Notes under the pieces: model-generated | What the model saw: only the letters and a program-made list of their open reading frames with translations | Told to the model about the DNA's origin: nothing | The model's database searches: none | Part shown: positions 1-6,254 of the stretch, piece after piece | Layout: each line of letters begins with the position of its first letter | How positions within the stretch are numbered: position 1 is the first letter of the stretch | From: JABFRJ01 sp031409695 | Lineage (GTDB): Bacteria; Pseudomonadota; Alphaproteobacteria; Rhizobiales; Hyphomicrobiaceae | Reading direction: 5' to 3' | NCBI GenBank assembly: GCA_031409695.1 | Contig: JANNXS010000349.1 | Location: 1-12,730 of the forward strand | Length of the DNA stretch: 12,730 bases | Program-made: the position numbers and the translations under genes

Positions 1-18
1 AAAAAGCATAGTGCTGCC

Positions 19-26
19 TTAACCAT
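19..26 (+). promoter_or_regulatory. Possible CtrA half-site upstream of chpT
   Basis: The octamer TTAACCAT matches the half-site form of the CtrA recognition sequence known in alphaproteobacteria (full form TTAA-N7-TTAA). It lies about 200 bp before the chosen chpT start. A GATTC, which fits the CcrM methylation site GANTC, lies at 198-202, 23 bp before that start. Regulation of chpT by CtrA or by methylation is inference. A single octamer can occur by chance, and no second TTAA half is present at the right spacing. Confidence 0.35.
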
Positions 27-224
27 ACGGCAACGTACGCCTGCAATGGATTGGCTGTTGGCAGCGAGGCCGCGAAGCAGGTAGCTTTTAAACACCTGCC
101 TCCGACGCGCTGCCGCCCAACAGTCGCTGGCGAGAGGCTGATACACCGACCGCCACCCGCCATCGCCATCCAGACACGTGCGCCGCCGCCCGCACGTGAT
201 TCGCTCTATTGGGACCCCTTCGCC

Positions 225-881
225 ATGACACTTCGTGTTCAGCCAACTGATCTTGAGATCGCCTCCCTGATCTCATCTAAAATTTGTCATGATGCAATCA
301 ACCCTGTGAGCGCGATCAGTCATGGCTTGCAGATGCTCGACGAGGGCGACGCTGACAATCAGAAGTTCGCCATGGACATGATCCGCAATGTGACAGCGCA
401 GGCGTCGGCGCGCATTGAGTTTGCCCGGGTGGCTTTCGGGGCATCTGGTCCCCAGACAACGCCAATTGACCTTGGCAAGGCGCAGGACATCGTCCAGCGC
501 TATGTGTCGCCCGCCGACGCCAACGGCCGCCGCAAACACCGCCTGACATGGAACGTTCCGGCGGCCATGGTCGAGAAGGACAAAGGCAAACTGTTCCTCA
601 ACATGATCGCGGCGGCGATCGCGGCGTTGCCAAGGGGCGGTGAAATCCAGGCGGCCATGACCGGCACTGCGGCCAAGCCGCTGTTCATCGTGCGTTGCAC
701 GGGGACGGGGGCGAAAGTGCCGGATGCGCTTGCTAAAGTGTTGTCCGGCGCCGACGGCGAACTCGATGCCATGAACATCCAATTTTATTACATGCAACGG
801 CTGACGGCTGGCGCCGACATGTCACTCAGCGCAGTGCGCGATGGCGCTGATGTTGTCTTCACCGCACGCATGACCACCTGA
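225..881 (+). CDS. chpT: ChpT-type histidine phosphotransferase
   Basis: This 218-residue protein fits the ChpT family (DUF2328, HPTransfase), which in alphaproteobacteria passes phosphate from the hybrid kinase CckA to CtrA and CpdR and so controls the cell cycle. The N-terminal dimerisation/phosphotransfer helix carries the segment SKICHDAINPVSAI, with His22 as the predicted phosphorylated residue followed by the family's Asp. FARVAFGASG at 67-76 is also typical. Residues from about 108 to 216 form the degenerate ATPase-like domain and lack clear ATP-binding G boxes, as expected for ChpT. The frame stays open upstream to a TTG at 51, but those 58 residues are rich in Pro and Arg and do not resemble the family, so I start at the ATG at 225. 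The ribosome binding site there is weak (GGGA). The gene stands alone; its partners cckA and ctrA are not in view. Confidence 0.85.
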   Translation: MTLRVQPTDLEIASLISSKICHDAINPVSAISHGLQMLDEGDADNQKFAMDMIRNVTAQASARIEFARVAFGASGPQTTPIDLGKAQDIVQRYVSPADANGRRKHRLTWNVPAAMVEKDKGKLFLNMIAAAIAALPRGGEIQAAMTGTAAKPLFIVRCTGTGAKVPDALAKVLSGADGELDAMNIQFYYMQRLTAGADMSLSAVRDGADVVFTARMTT

Positions 882-933
882 TACCACGCGCGGCCGCATG
901 CCATCCGCGCGCGGTCGCCAAAGGCAAATACAT

Positions 934-955
934 CTCACCGCCGCTATGGCGTGAG
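934..955. repeat. Imperfect hairpin after chpT
   Basis: CTCAC and GTGAG flank GCC and GGC around a five-base loop, with one bulged C, giving an eight-base-pair stem about 50 bp after the chpT stop. No T tract follows on either strand, so it is not a classical intrinsic terminator. It could still protect the 3' end of the message. Just beyond it, AGTCTGGGC occurs twice, at 956 and 971, as a short direct repeat. Confidence 0.3.
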
Positions 956-1033
956 AGTCTGGGCGTGACAGTCTGGGCCGATCCTGTCTTTGCTTGCAGG
1001 CCTCGGGTGATCCCTCATGCAGCTCAAGGTCTC

Positions 1034-1825
1034 ATGCAACTTTATGATTGCGCGTCGCTTAGGGTAATCGGTGGGCTCGTCCTACGCGGCGGCGGCCTTC
1101 AGAGGCTGCGCATCAGTGTGCGCTTCGGGCTGATCGACCGCGGTGCGGACGGTCTCTGTCTCGTCGATACCGGCTATGGTCCGGCTGTGACGACAGGCGT
1201 TGGGCGCAGTCGCAGCGTGCGGTTCCACCATGCCATGCTCCGGTCGACATTGAACGCCGAGAGCCAGCCCGCAGCCGTTCTCAAACGTCTGGGAAAGTCG
1301 CCCGCCGACGTGCGCACCATCGTGCTCACGCATTTCCACCCTGACCACGTGGCAAATTTAGCTTCGTTTCCCGCAGCGCGCATCATTGCCTCCGGCACAG
1401 CATCAAAAGCGATTGCAGCCATGGGACGCTTGCGGTTGCTGCGCCACGGTGTGCTCTCGGAAATTTTGCCGCCAGATATTTGGAGCCGCATAGTGCCCAT
1501 CGAAGATTTTGCGCTCAAGCCGACTTGGACCCGCCTCAATCTTGGTCACGACATCTTTGGCGATGGGTCCTATCTCGCGATCCAGCTGCCAGGCCATGCA
1601 CTCGGGCATGTCGGCCTGTTCTGGCGCGAAGCGGCGGGCCCCGTCTGCTATGGCGCCGACGTGACCTGGACGCTTGAGGCGCTCAAGGAAAATCGTGCAG
1701 CTCGGTTGGCTCAGATGGCTGTGTTTGCCAGCCGCAAAGCTGGACGCGCGAGTGAAAGTCTGTTGCGCGCCTTCATCGCCGAAGGTGGCGAGGTGCGGCT
1801 GTGCCACGAGATCCTGCGCGATTGA
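1034..1825 (+). CDS. Metallo-beta-lactamase-fold hydrolase
   Basis: This 263-residue protein has a metallo-beta-lactamase fold. The signature THFHPDH (His100, His102, Asp104, His105) supplies the first metal ligands. LPGHALGH at 186-192 gives a further ligand (His188 or His192), GADV puts Asp209 at the bridging position, and His258 near the C-terminus could be the last ligand. The set is complete, so a binuclear zinc hydrolase is likely. The spacing recalls lactonase-type members such as AttM/AiiA, but nothing I can see fixes the substrate, so quorum quenching should not be assumed. No signal peptide is evident, pointing to the cytoplasm. I prefer the ATG at 1034 because AAGG lies just before it; a GTG at 965 would add 23 residues that look unlike the family. 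It follows chpT after 152 bp, so shared transcription is uncertain. Confidence 0.85.
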   Translation: MQLYDCASLRVIGGLVLRGGGLQRLRISVRFGLIDRGADGLCLVDTGYGPAVTTGVGRSRSVRFHHAMLRSTLNAESQPAAVLKRLGKSPADVRTIVLTHFHPDHVANLASFPAARIIASGTASKAIAAMGRLRLLRHGVLSEILPPDIWSRIVPIEDFALKPTWTRLNLGHDIFGDGSYLAIQLPGHALGHVGLFWREAAGPVCYGADVTWTLEALKENRAARLAQMAVFASRKAGRASESLLRAFIAEGGEVRLCHEILRD

Positions 1826-1856
1826 TGGCGTTTGTGACGTCACCCTGCGGGTGATT

Positions 1857-1879
1857 TCGAAGGACTTTCAGTCCTTCGA
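1857..1879. repeat. Perfect hairpin between convergent genes
   Basis: CGAAGGACT and AGTCCTTCG form a perfect nine-base-pair stem around a TTC loop at 1858-1878, extended to ten pairs by the flanking T and A. It lies in the 102-bp gap where the hydrolase (+) and the DUF924 gene (-) converge, so a bidirectional stop or 3'-end stabiliser is plausible. No T tract follows on either strand, so it may instead be one copy of a dispersed palindromic repeat. Confidence 0.45.
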
Positions 1880-1927
1880 GCATCCTGGACCAAAGCTTCG
1901 CCCTGGACCCATAATGGCACATCGGCC

Positions 1928-2491
1928 TCACTGCCCGTAGCGCTTTGCGCTCGCGAGGTACGTTTCTTCCTCCGGCGCGCTCTTGCGGCCGAGGACCTCA
2001 TTGCGGTGCGGGAAGCGCCCGAAGCGGTCGAAGATCGCTTTGTGATCGATCGCTGCCCGGAGGTTACCCTCAAGGCCGAGTGCCGTGAACAGCGCAACGG
2101 CGCGCGTTTGCGCCGCGTGGTCCTCCGCATGCATGAGGGGCATGTAGAGGAACTGTCGCTCGGCTGACGTCAACAGCGTATCGTGCCCCTTGTCGATTGC
2201 CGTTTCGGCAACCCGCCGGGCCTTGGCGTCGGTTTCAAAGGCTTCAGCCGTCCGGCGAAACATGTTGCGTGGGAACTGATCCAGCGCGATCACGGCCGCC
2301 AGCGAGATGCGCGGCGTTCGCGTCAGTCGGACGATGTCATCGCCAGCGACGTTGCGCGTCACGCTCAAGAACAGCATACGGATCTGGTCATCGAGCTCGG
2401 GCGTGCTTGACCACCATTGGGCCTCGGTCATGGTCTCAAACCAGAACCGCAGCACGCCGACGCTCCAGTGATCCAGGGTTGGTAGGGTCAT
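1928..2491 (-). CDS. DUF924 family protein
   Basis: This 187-residue protein matches the DUF924 family, an alpha-helical, TPR-like family of unknown biochemical role common in proteobacteria. Conserved blocks run in the expected order: VLRFWF at 13-18 with a WW pair at 26-27, ALDQFPRNMFR at 69-79, AFETDAKA at 84-91, QFLYMPLMHAED at 113-124 and FGRFPHRN at 157-164, then the family's usual LGR and EE residues. The length fits the family and nothing key is missing. The ATG at 2491 is preceded by GGAG at a suitable distance. It is probably cytoplasmic, with no signal peptide or membrane span. It is transcribed away from the MoxR-type gene, so the 131-bp gap at 2492-2622 probably holds both promoters. 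No function can be given beyond the family name. Confidence 0.88.
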   Translation of the reverse strand: MTLPTLDHWSVGVLRFWFETMTEAQWWSSTPELDDQIRMLFLSVTRNVAGDDIVRLTRTPRISLAAVIALDQFPRNMFRRTAEAFETDAKARRVAETAIDKGHDTLLTSAERQFLYMPLMHAEDHAAQTRAVALFTALGLEGNLRAAIDHKAIFDRFGRFPHRNEVLGRKSAPEEETYLASAKRYGQ

Positions 2492-2622
2492 TGCGTGTCT
2501 CCGTGTCGAGCATCAGAGGTCATATGTACCGATGGGTAGGCCTGCGACCGAGTGACCATTCCCACTGGCGGCCTGCATGTCTAGTGTGGTGTCACCGCCC
2601 GTCGAGACCCAAGGCCAACCGC

Positions 2623-3480
2623 ATGTCCATGCAGAAGTTCACCGGCACAAAGAATTACGTCGCAACCGACGACCTGAAAGTGGCCGTCAATGCCGCCGTG
2701 ACCCTGCAGCGACCGCTGCTCATCAAGGGCGAACCGGGTACAGGCAAGACGGTCCTCGCCATCGAAGTCGCCAAGGCGCTCGGCTGCCCGCTGATCGAGT
2801 GGCACATCAAATCCACCACCAAGGCGCAGCAAGGCCTCTATGAATATGACGCTGTTTCGCGCCTGCGCGACAGCCAGCTTGGCGACGAGAAGGTCAAGGA
2901 CATCAAGAACTACATCCGCAAGGGCAAACTCTGGGAAGCGTTCACGGCGCCCCAACGCCCGCTGCTGTTGATCGATGAGATCGACAAGGCCGACATCGAA
3001 TTCCCAAACGATTTGCTGCAGGAACTCGATCGCATGGAGTTCTTCGTCTACGAGACCGGCGAGACCATTAAGGCCGTTCAACGCCCGATCGTGATGATCA
3101 CATCCAACAACGAGAAAGAACTGCCGGACGCGTTCCTGCGTCGCTGCTTCTTCCACTACATCAAGTTCCCTGACACCGAGACGATGAAGGCGATCGTCGA
3201 TGTACACCATAAGGACATCAAGGGCCGCCTCGTGCAGGAGGCGTTGAAAATCTTTTACGACATCCGCGACGTGCCGGGCATCAAGAAGAAGCCGTCGACC
3301 TCGGAGCTGCTCGACTGGCTGAAACTGCTCATGAACGAGGACATCACCGCTGAGACCTTGCGTGAGCAAGACCCGCGCAAGCTGATCCCACCGCTGCACG
3401 GCGCGCTGTTGAAAAACGAACAAGACGTACACCTGTTCGAGCGGCTGGCATTCATGACACGCCGCAAGAGCGGGGATTGA
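2623..3480 (+). CDS. MoxR-type AAA+ ATPase
   Basis: This 285-residue AAA+ ATPase belongs to the MoxR group, chaperone-like ATPases that usually act with VWA-domain proteins to mature or insert cofactors into partner enzymes. Walker A is GEPGTGKT at 36-43, Walker B is LLLIDEID at 114-121, sensor 1 is TSNN at 160-163, and LRRCFFHYIKFP from 172 carries the arginine-finger region. The C-terminal third (about 205-285) is the helical lid. All catalytic residues are present, so it should hydrolyse ATP. I start at the ATG at 2623 because family similarity begins there, with a second ATG two codons on; the open frame upstream to 2197 overlaps the DUF924 gene on the other strand and is not believable. 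CoxD-like members are normally followed by a CoxE/VWA gene, but here the next 300 bp hold no such gene. The process it serves is unknown. Confidence 0.88.
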   Translation: MSMQKFTGTKNYVATDDLKVAVNAAVTLQRPLLIKGEPGTGKTVLAIEVAKALGCPLIEWHIKSTTKAQQGLYEYDAVSRLRDSQLGDEKVKDIKNYIRKGKLWEAFTAPQRPLLLIDEIDKADIEFPNDLLQELDRMEFFVYETGETIKAVQRPIVMITSNNEKELPDAFLRRCFFHYIKFPDTETMKAIVDVHHKDIKGRLVQEALKIFYDIRDVPGIKKKPSTSELLDWLKLLMNEDITAETLREQDPRKLIPPLHGALLKNEQDVHLFERLAFMTRRKSGD

Positions 3481-3778
3481 GGGGCGGCAGGCATGGGATG
3501 GGTTTCGAGCACGGGCCGGGCAGCGTCAATCCTCGGCGGTGCTGACCCTGAGCTTGCGATTCTGAAATATTCTGCGCGCGTCCGCCAAAGTCAGTCACGA
3601 CCCCCTGGTTGTTTTCTTCAGGAGTGTGGATGCCCGCGGACAGCGATACGTTACATCCCAAATCGTGTCTAACCTCAATGATTCGGCAAATTTTTAGTCC
3701 TACGACTTTGACGGCCGGCTCGGGTTTGGCGTGGCAGCGGGTGCAAACGCGCTAGACTGCTGCACCCTCCGCCACCTC
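3481..3778. other. Intergenic stretch after the MoxR-type gene
   Basis: This 298-bp gap lies between the end of the MoxR-type gene and the 3' end of the broken hicA on the other strand. A 59-codon plus-strand frame (3493-3672) starts 12 bp after the ATPase stop but resembles nothing I know. The only clear structure is a hairpin at 3731-3775: GTGGC and GCCAC outside, GGGTGCA and TGCACCC inside, separated by three-base internal loops, with a 15-base loop. It sits directly after the hicA reading frame and may end or protect that transcript, although no T tract follows. Confidence 0.4.
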
Positions 3779-3973
3779 TCAGAACCTGAACGCGATACCA
3801 GCCTGCTTCATCACCGAATTCGCTGTGTGGCGCGACTTGATGTTGCCATCTACCGTGAGGTTCCGGTTCGTGATCGGGCTGTGCCATATTTCATGGTCCC
3901 CCTTGCCTTGCCGGACTAATGTGCACGAATGTTCGCGCAAGATGCGACGGACATCTGGCGTCTAACCCGGCAT
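3779..3973 (-). pseudogene. hicA: HicA-family toxin gene broken by in-frame stop
   Basis: Reading minus-strand codons from the ATG at 3973 gives MPG, a TAG at 3964-3962, then 60 sense codons and TGA at 3781-3779. The part after the TAG is clearly HicA/YcfA-like: TPDVRRILREHSCTLVRQ, then KGDHEIWHSPITNRN with the probable catalytic His27, then VDGNIKSRHTANSVMKQAGI. HicA toxins are small double-stranded-RNA-binding-fold mRNA interferases. The ATG overlaps the stop of the antitoxin gene as TAATG, the tight coupling expected in a two-gene toxin-antitoxin operon. Only one codon breaks an otherwise full-length gene, so the mutation looks recent, or it could be a sequencing error. A TTG at codon 12 could start a shortened product lacking part of the first helix. 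Otherwise the toxin is probably not made. Confidence 0.75.
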
Positions 3974-4221
3974 TACGCAGCTCGCGGATTGGGAATACGG
4001 AACGTGTGCTCGGCGATCAGATGAATCGGGATCTCGGGAAGCCCACCAGTGTCTCCCTCGAGTTCCAACAATTCTCCCGCCATAACGGGCACCTTTGCGC
4101 GCAGGGCTTCGAACGTAGAAGCTTCGGTAACGAGGCCAGGCAAATCATCCGAAGTGGCAACCCACACCAAGGCATCAGGATCCCAGGCGGCGCGAACGAC
4201 GATCAAGCGAGTGTGTGCCAT
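3973..4221 (-). CDS. DUF1902 / HicB-like antitoxin
   Basis: This 82-residue protein matches DUF1902, a family with a HicB-like partial RNase-H fold that acts as antitoxin to HicA toxins. The diagnostic stretch is AAWDPDALVWVATSDDLPGL at 11-30, followed by TEASTFEALRAKV and an MAGELLEL helix. Its stop overlaps the ATG of the toxin gene downstream, so the order is antitoxin then toxin, the reverse of classical hicAB. The antitoxin frame is intact while the toxin carries a nonsense codon, which fits loss of the toxin first. The ATG at 4221 has only a weak ribosome binding site. It would bind and block HicA; whether it also represses its own promoter cannot be told, because no DNA-binding domain is visible in so short a protein. 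Confidence 0.82.
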   Translation of the reverse strand: MAHTRLIVVRAAWDPDALVWVATSDDLPGLVTEASTFEALRAKVPVMAGELLELEGDTGGLPEIPIHLIAEHTFRIPNPRAA

Positions 4222-4483
4222 CCGCGCAACTTAGCGGTTCGAGTTCGTTTGGCAAGACGGTGCTACAATGTCCGGGCATACGGCTGAAGATCACAGCGAG
4301 GGTGTGGCGACGACCGTCGCAGAACTGAAATGCCCTGGGATCAAGGGTTGTCCCCGTGCGTGGCCCCTATGTTTTATCCCACAGATGTCGTGCGGTCGTG
4401 GTAGCTGCGCTCGAACCGTACAGTTGGCTATCGTCCCCACCTCATGCCGTCCCCAAAGGGGCGGCGCCACCAGGCGGCCCGCC

Positions 4484-5245
4484 GTGAAAATTGCACCGAC
4501 CGCATCCCTTAAAACTGGCCCTGCGGCCTACATCGCAATTGCCCTCGTGTTCGCGATCCTGGCGGGCTTTGGGACCTGGCAGATGCAGCGTCGCGCCTGG
4601 AAAGAAGAGTTGTTGCGCACCATCGCCGAGCGGCAGGTGCTGGCACCGGCAACGGCCTTTGACGCGGCGGAGCTTGGCTGCCGACCGTCGCAAGGGCTAG
4701 AGGACCCTTGCGATTTCCGTCCGATCCGTTTGACGGGCCGCATAACTGATCCGACCCAGGTGCATATCTTCATCTCCATCCCGCGGCAGGCGAACGGTCT
4801 GCAGGGCAACGGATACTGGGTGTTTCGACGCTTCGATCCGGCAGGTGACGGGGCGCGTTTGTGGGTGAATACAGGTTTTATACCCACCGAGAAAAAGACG
4901 GCGGACCTGCCGCCGGCAGGTGATGTCACCGTGACGGGCGTGCTGCGGCTGGCCGAGGCGCGGGGGCGATTTTCTGGATCTAACGATTTGATAAAAAACG
5001 TTTATTTTGTTCGCGATCCGGTCGAGTTTCCGGCTGAAAAGCCTACGGATCTAAGACTGGAGCGGCGCTACTATATCGATATGACTGGCCCGATTCCAGC
5101 CGCTGGCCTGCCCTATCCCATGGCCGGCAAGCAGGTGATCTCGAACCGGCACCTTGAGTACGCGCTGACCTGGTACGGCCTCGCCCTGACCTGTCTTGTA
5201 ATCGGGGCAGTTGCCATCCGCCGCCGATCCCTGAACAAAGACTAA
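4484..5245 (+). CDS. surf1: SURF1 family cytochrome oxidase assembly protein
   Basis: This 253-residue inner-membrane protein fits SURF1, which helps insert heme a into subunit I of cytochrome c oxidase. The usual plan is complete: a first membrane helix at about 13-31 running into GTWQMQRRAWKEELL, a periplasmic domain with FRPIRLTGRI (78-87) and GYWVFRRFD (110-118) then LWVNTGFIP, and a second helix at about 226-245 preceded by NRHLEYALTWYG. His223 in that motif matches the conserved histidine linked to heme binding. I start at the GTG at 4484 because SURF1 proteins have short N-termini; the frame is open to 4268 with an ATG at 4385, but that extension looks non-coding. No oxidase subunit or ctaB/ctaG gene is near, although surf1 often sits in the oxidase cluster. 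Confidence 0.88.
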   Translation: MKIAPTASLKTGPAAYIAIALVFAILAGFGTWQMQRRAWKEELLRTIAERQVLAPATAFDAAELGCRPSQGLEDPCDFRPIRLTGRITDPTQVHIFISIPRQANGLQGNGYWVFRRFDPAGDGARLWVNTGFIPTEKKTADLPPAGDVTVTGVLRLAEARGRFSGSNDLIKNVYFVRDPVEFPAEKPTDLRLERRYYIDMTGPIPAAGLPYPMAGKQVISNRHLEYALTWYGLALTCLVIGAVAIRRRSLNKD

Positions 5246-5409
5246 GACAGCTGTTCAGCTTTCCGTCAGGGTCAAAACCATAATATCTGGTTCAAGAGAT
5301 GGGACGGCGGCCCCCTATCCGGTCCGCCCCGCGCCGATGCCTTGATCCGACGGGTCACGCTCCTCAGTTGTGATCAGGGCATTGGCGCTGCACTTTACGG
5401 GTGACGACC

Positions 5410-5514
5410 ATGACGTCCACAGATGCCTGGCTGACAGCGGTCGCCCTGGCCGCATTCGCGGCGGCCGCCATACTCGCGTTCTTGCCACTTGCGGCACACG
5501 CGGCGGGGTTTTGA
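5410..5514 (+). CDS. Possible 34-residue hydrophobic small protein
   Basis: An ATG at 5410 opens a 34-codon frame ending in TGA at 5514. After a short polar start (MTSTDAW) almost every residue is Ala, Leu, Val, Ile or Phe, with AAFAAAAILAFLPLAAHAAGF at the C-terminal end once split at the obvious breaks, so one membrane span is predicted. No Shine-Dalgarno sequence is convincing; GGGTGACGACC is the nearest purine-rich stretch. A frame this short with Ala-rich codons can arise by chance in GC-rich DNA, so this is only a candidate. It lies between two membrane-protein genes but nothing links it to either. Confidence 0.25.
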   Translation: MTSTDAWLTAVALAAFAAAAILAFLPLAAHAAGF

Positions 5515-5537
5515 CCTGCGGGTGCCGCGCCCTTACT

Positions 5538-5561
5538 GTGCCTGATATTCGATTCAGGCAC
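5538..5561 (+). repeat. Hairpin abutting the TM2 gene ribosome binding site
   Basis: GTGCCTGA and TCAGGCAC form a perfect eight-base-pair stem around an eight-base loop. The right arm ends one base before GGGGA (5562-5566), the ribosome binding site of the TM2 gene starting at 5572. It could be a leader structure affecting translation, a protein-binding inverted repeat, or the end of an upstream transcript; no T tract follows. The loop contains part of a GATTC. Confidence 0.5.
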
Positions 5562-5571
5562 GGGGACCCAA

Positions 5572-6024
5572 ATGCGCGGCAAAGTACTCGGTTACGACCT
5601 TAAATCCGGCACCGGCCTGATCAGCGGCGACGACGGCAACCGCTACACTGTTGCCATGGCGGACATCCGCGGCGGGGCAACCATGTTGGTCACCGGCCGC
5701 GAGGCGGATTTCCATCCCGGCCCGAACGGCATGGCCGTCGACATTTATCCGCTTGGCGGCGCAGCGACCATAACGGGCGAAAAGAACCGTATCGTTGCGG
5801 CCCTCCTGGCGTTCTTCTTGGGCGTCCTTGGCATCCACAAGTTCTATCTCGGCAAGAACACCGCCGGCGTGATCATGCTGCTTTGTTTTTTCCCCGGCAT
5901 GTTCCTGTTTCTGCCAACCCTCGTCGTCGGGGTAATCGCCTTCATCGAGTGCATCATCTACCTCGTCAAAGACGACCAGCAGTTCCACAGCGAGTACGTG
6001 GTGGGTGAAAAGGCTTGGTTTTGA
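5572..6024 (+). CDS. Cold-shock-like plus TM2 domain membrane protein
   Basis: This 150-residue protein appears to join two modules. Residues 1-60 (GKVLGYDLKSGTGLISGDDG onward, ending in DIYPL) look like a divergent cold-shock/OB fold: the GxGLI stretch takes the place of the GFGFI RNA-binding motif, with Ile for Phe. Residues 72-132 form a TM2 domain: a first helix running into GIHKFYLGKNTAGVIMLL, a Pro-containing turn, then a second helix ending in YLVKDD, the family's terminal Asp motif. The first module should be cytoplasmic and the second in the inner membrane. TM2 proteins have no settled bacterial function. GGGGA five bases before the ATG is a good ribosome binding site. Similar fusions are, from memory, annotated simply as TM2 domain-containing proteins. 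Confidence 0.85.
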   Translation: MRGKVLGYDLKSGTGLISGDDGNRYTVAMADIRGGATMLVTGREADFHPGPNGMAVDIYPLGGAATITGEKNRIVAALLAFFLGVLGIHKFYLGKNTAGVIMLLCFFPGMFLFLPTLVVGVIAFIECIIYLVKDDQQFHSEYVVGEKAWF

Positions 6025-6060
6025 GGGCTTGGTCCTTGTGCGATCAGCTCTCAGGCCGCT

Positions 6061-6128
6061 CCTGCACGCGGGTCACTCTTGCACGCGGGCCACTCTTGCA
6101 AGCGGGCCACTCTTGCAAGCGGGGACGC
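6061..6128 (+). repeat. Four-copy 17-bp tandem repeat
   Basis: Four consecutive 17-bp units begin at 6061, 6078, 6095 and 6112. The consensus is CTTGCAMGCGGGCCACT; units two and three differ at one base, the first has two changes, and the last diverges in its final five bases. Seventeen is not a multiple of three and no gene is in frame, so this is a non-coding repeat in the gap between the TM2 and PqiA-family genes. It could be a variable-number repeat; a protein-binding role is speculation. Confidence 0.85.
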
Positions 6129-6254
6129 AGCGCCCATGACGGCTGCGACGGCCGTCGCGACGAAAGTTGAAGCCTGCCACAGTTCCGCCGTTGCGCGCTT
6201 GCTCTGATCGGATGTGCGGCGTGAAGTGCACCGGTGCGGGGCCGGGAGAACGGG

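Larger units (their letters stand above)
5246..5571. other. Intergenic stretch between surf1 and the TM2 gene
   Basis: This 326-bp gap holds no recognisable gene. It contains a possible 34-codon hydrophobic frame (5410-5514), a GC-rich segment around 5309-5330 where GGCGG and CCGCC could pair, and a strong eight-base-pair hairpin just before the TM2 gene. The last two thirds could be the leader of the TM2 gene. Confidence 0.4.

Noticed and set aside
51..224. TTG-initiated extension of chpT by 58 residues
   Set aside because: The extension is Pro/Arg-rich, overlaps the likely promoter with the GANTC site, and does not resemble ChpT N-termini; the ATG at 225 fits the family.
1034..1825. Calling the metallo-beta-lactamase-fold protein an acyl-homoserine lactonase
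   Set aside because: The metal-binding motif is shared across the whole superfamily and no luxI/luxR neighbour supports that substrate.
2197..2622. Upstream extension of the MoxR-type ATPase frame
   Set aside because: It overlaps the well-supported DUF924 gene on the other strand and shows no family similarity; MoxR similarity begins at the ATG at 2623.
3493..3672. 59-codon plus-strand frame 12 bp after the MoxR-type gene
   Set aside because: Spacing suits a coupled gene, but the product has no recognisable motif and its third codon positions look mixed, unlike neighbouring genes. It is not a VWA protein.
4235..4250. GGTTCGAGTTC resembling a tRNA T-loop
   Set aside because: No acceptor, D or anticodon stems can be built around it.
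4268..4483. Long N-terminal extension of SURF1
   Set aside because: The first membrane helix should be near the N-terminus; the added residues are Cys/Arg-rich and do not match SURF1.
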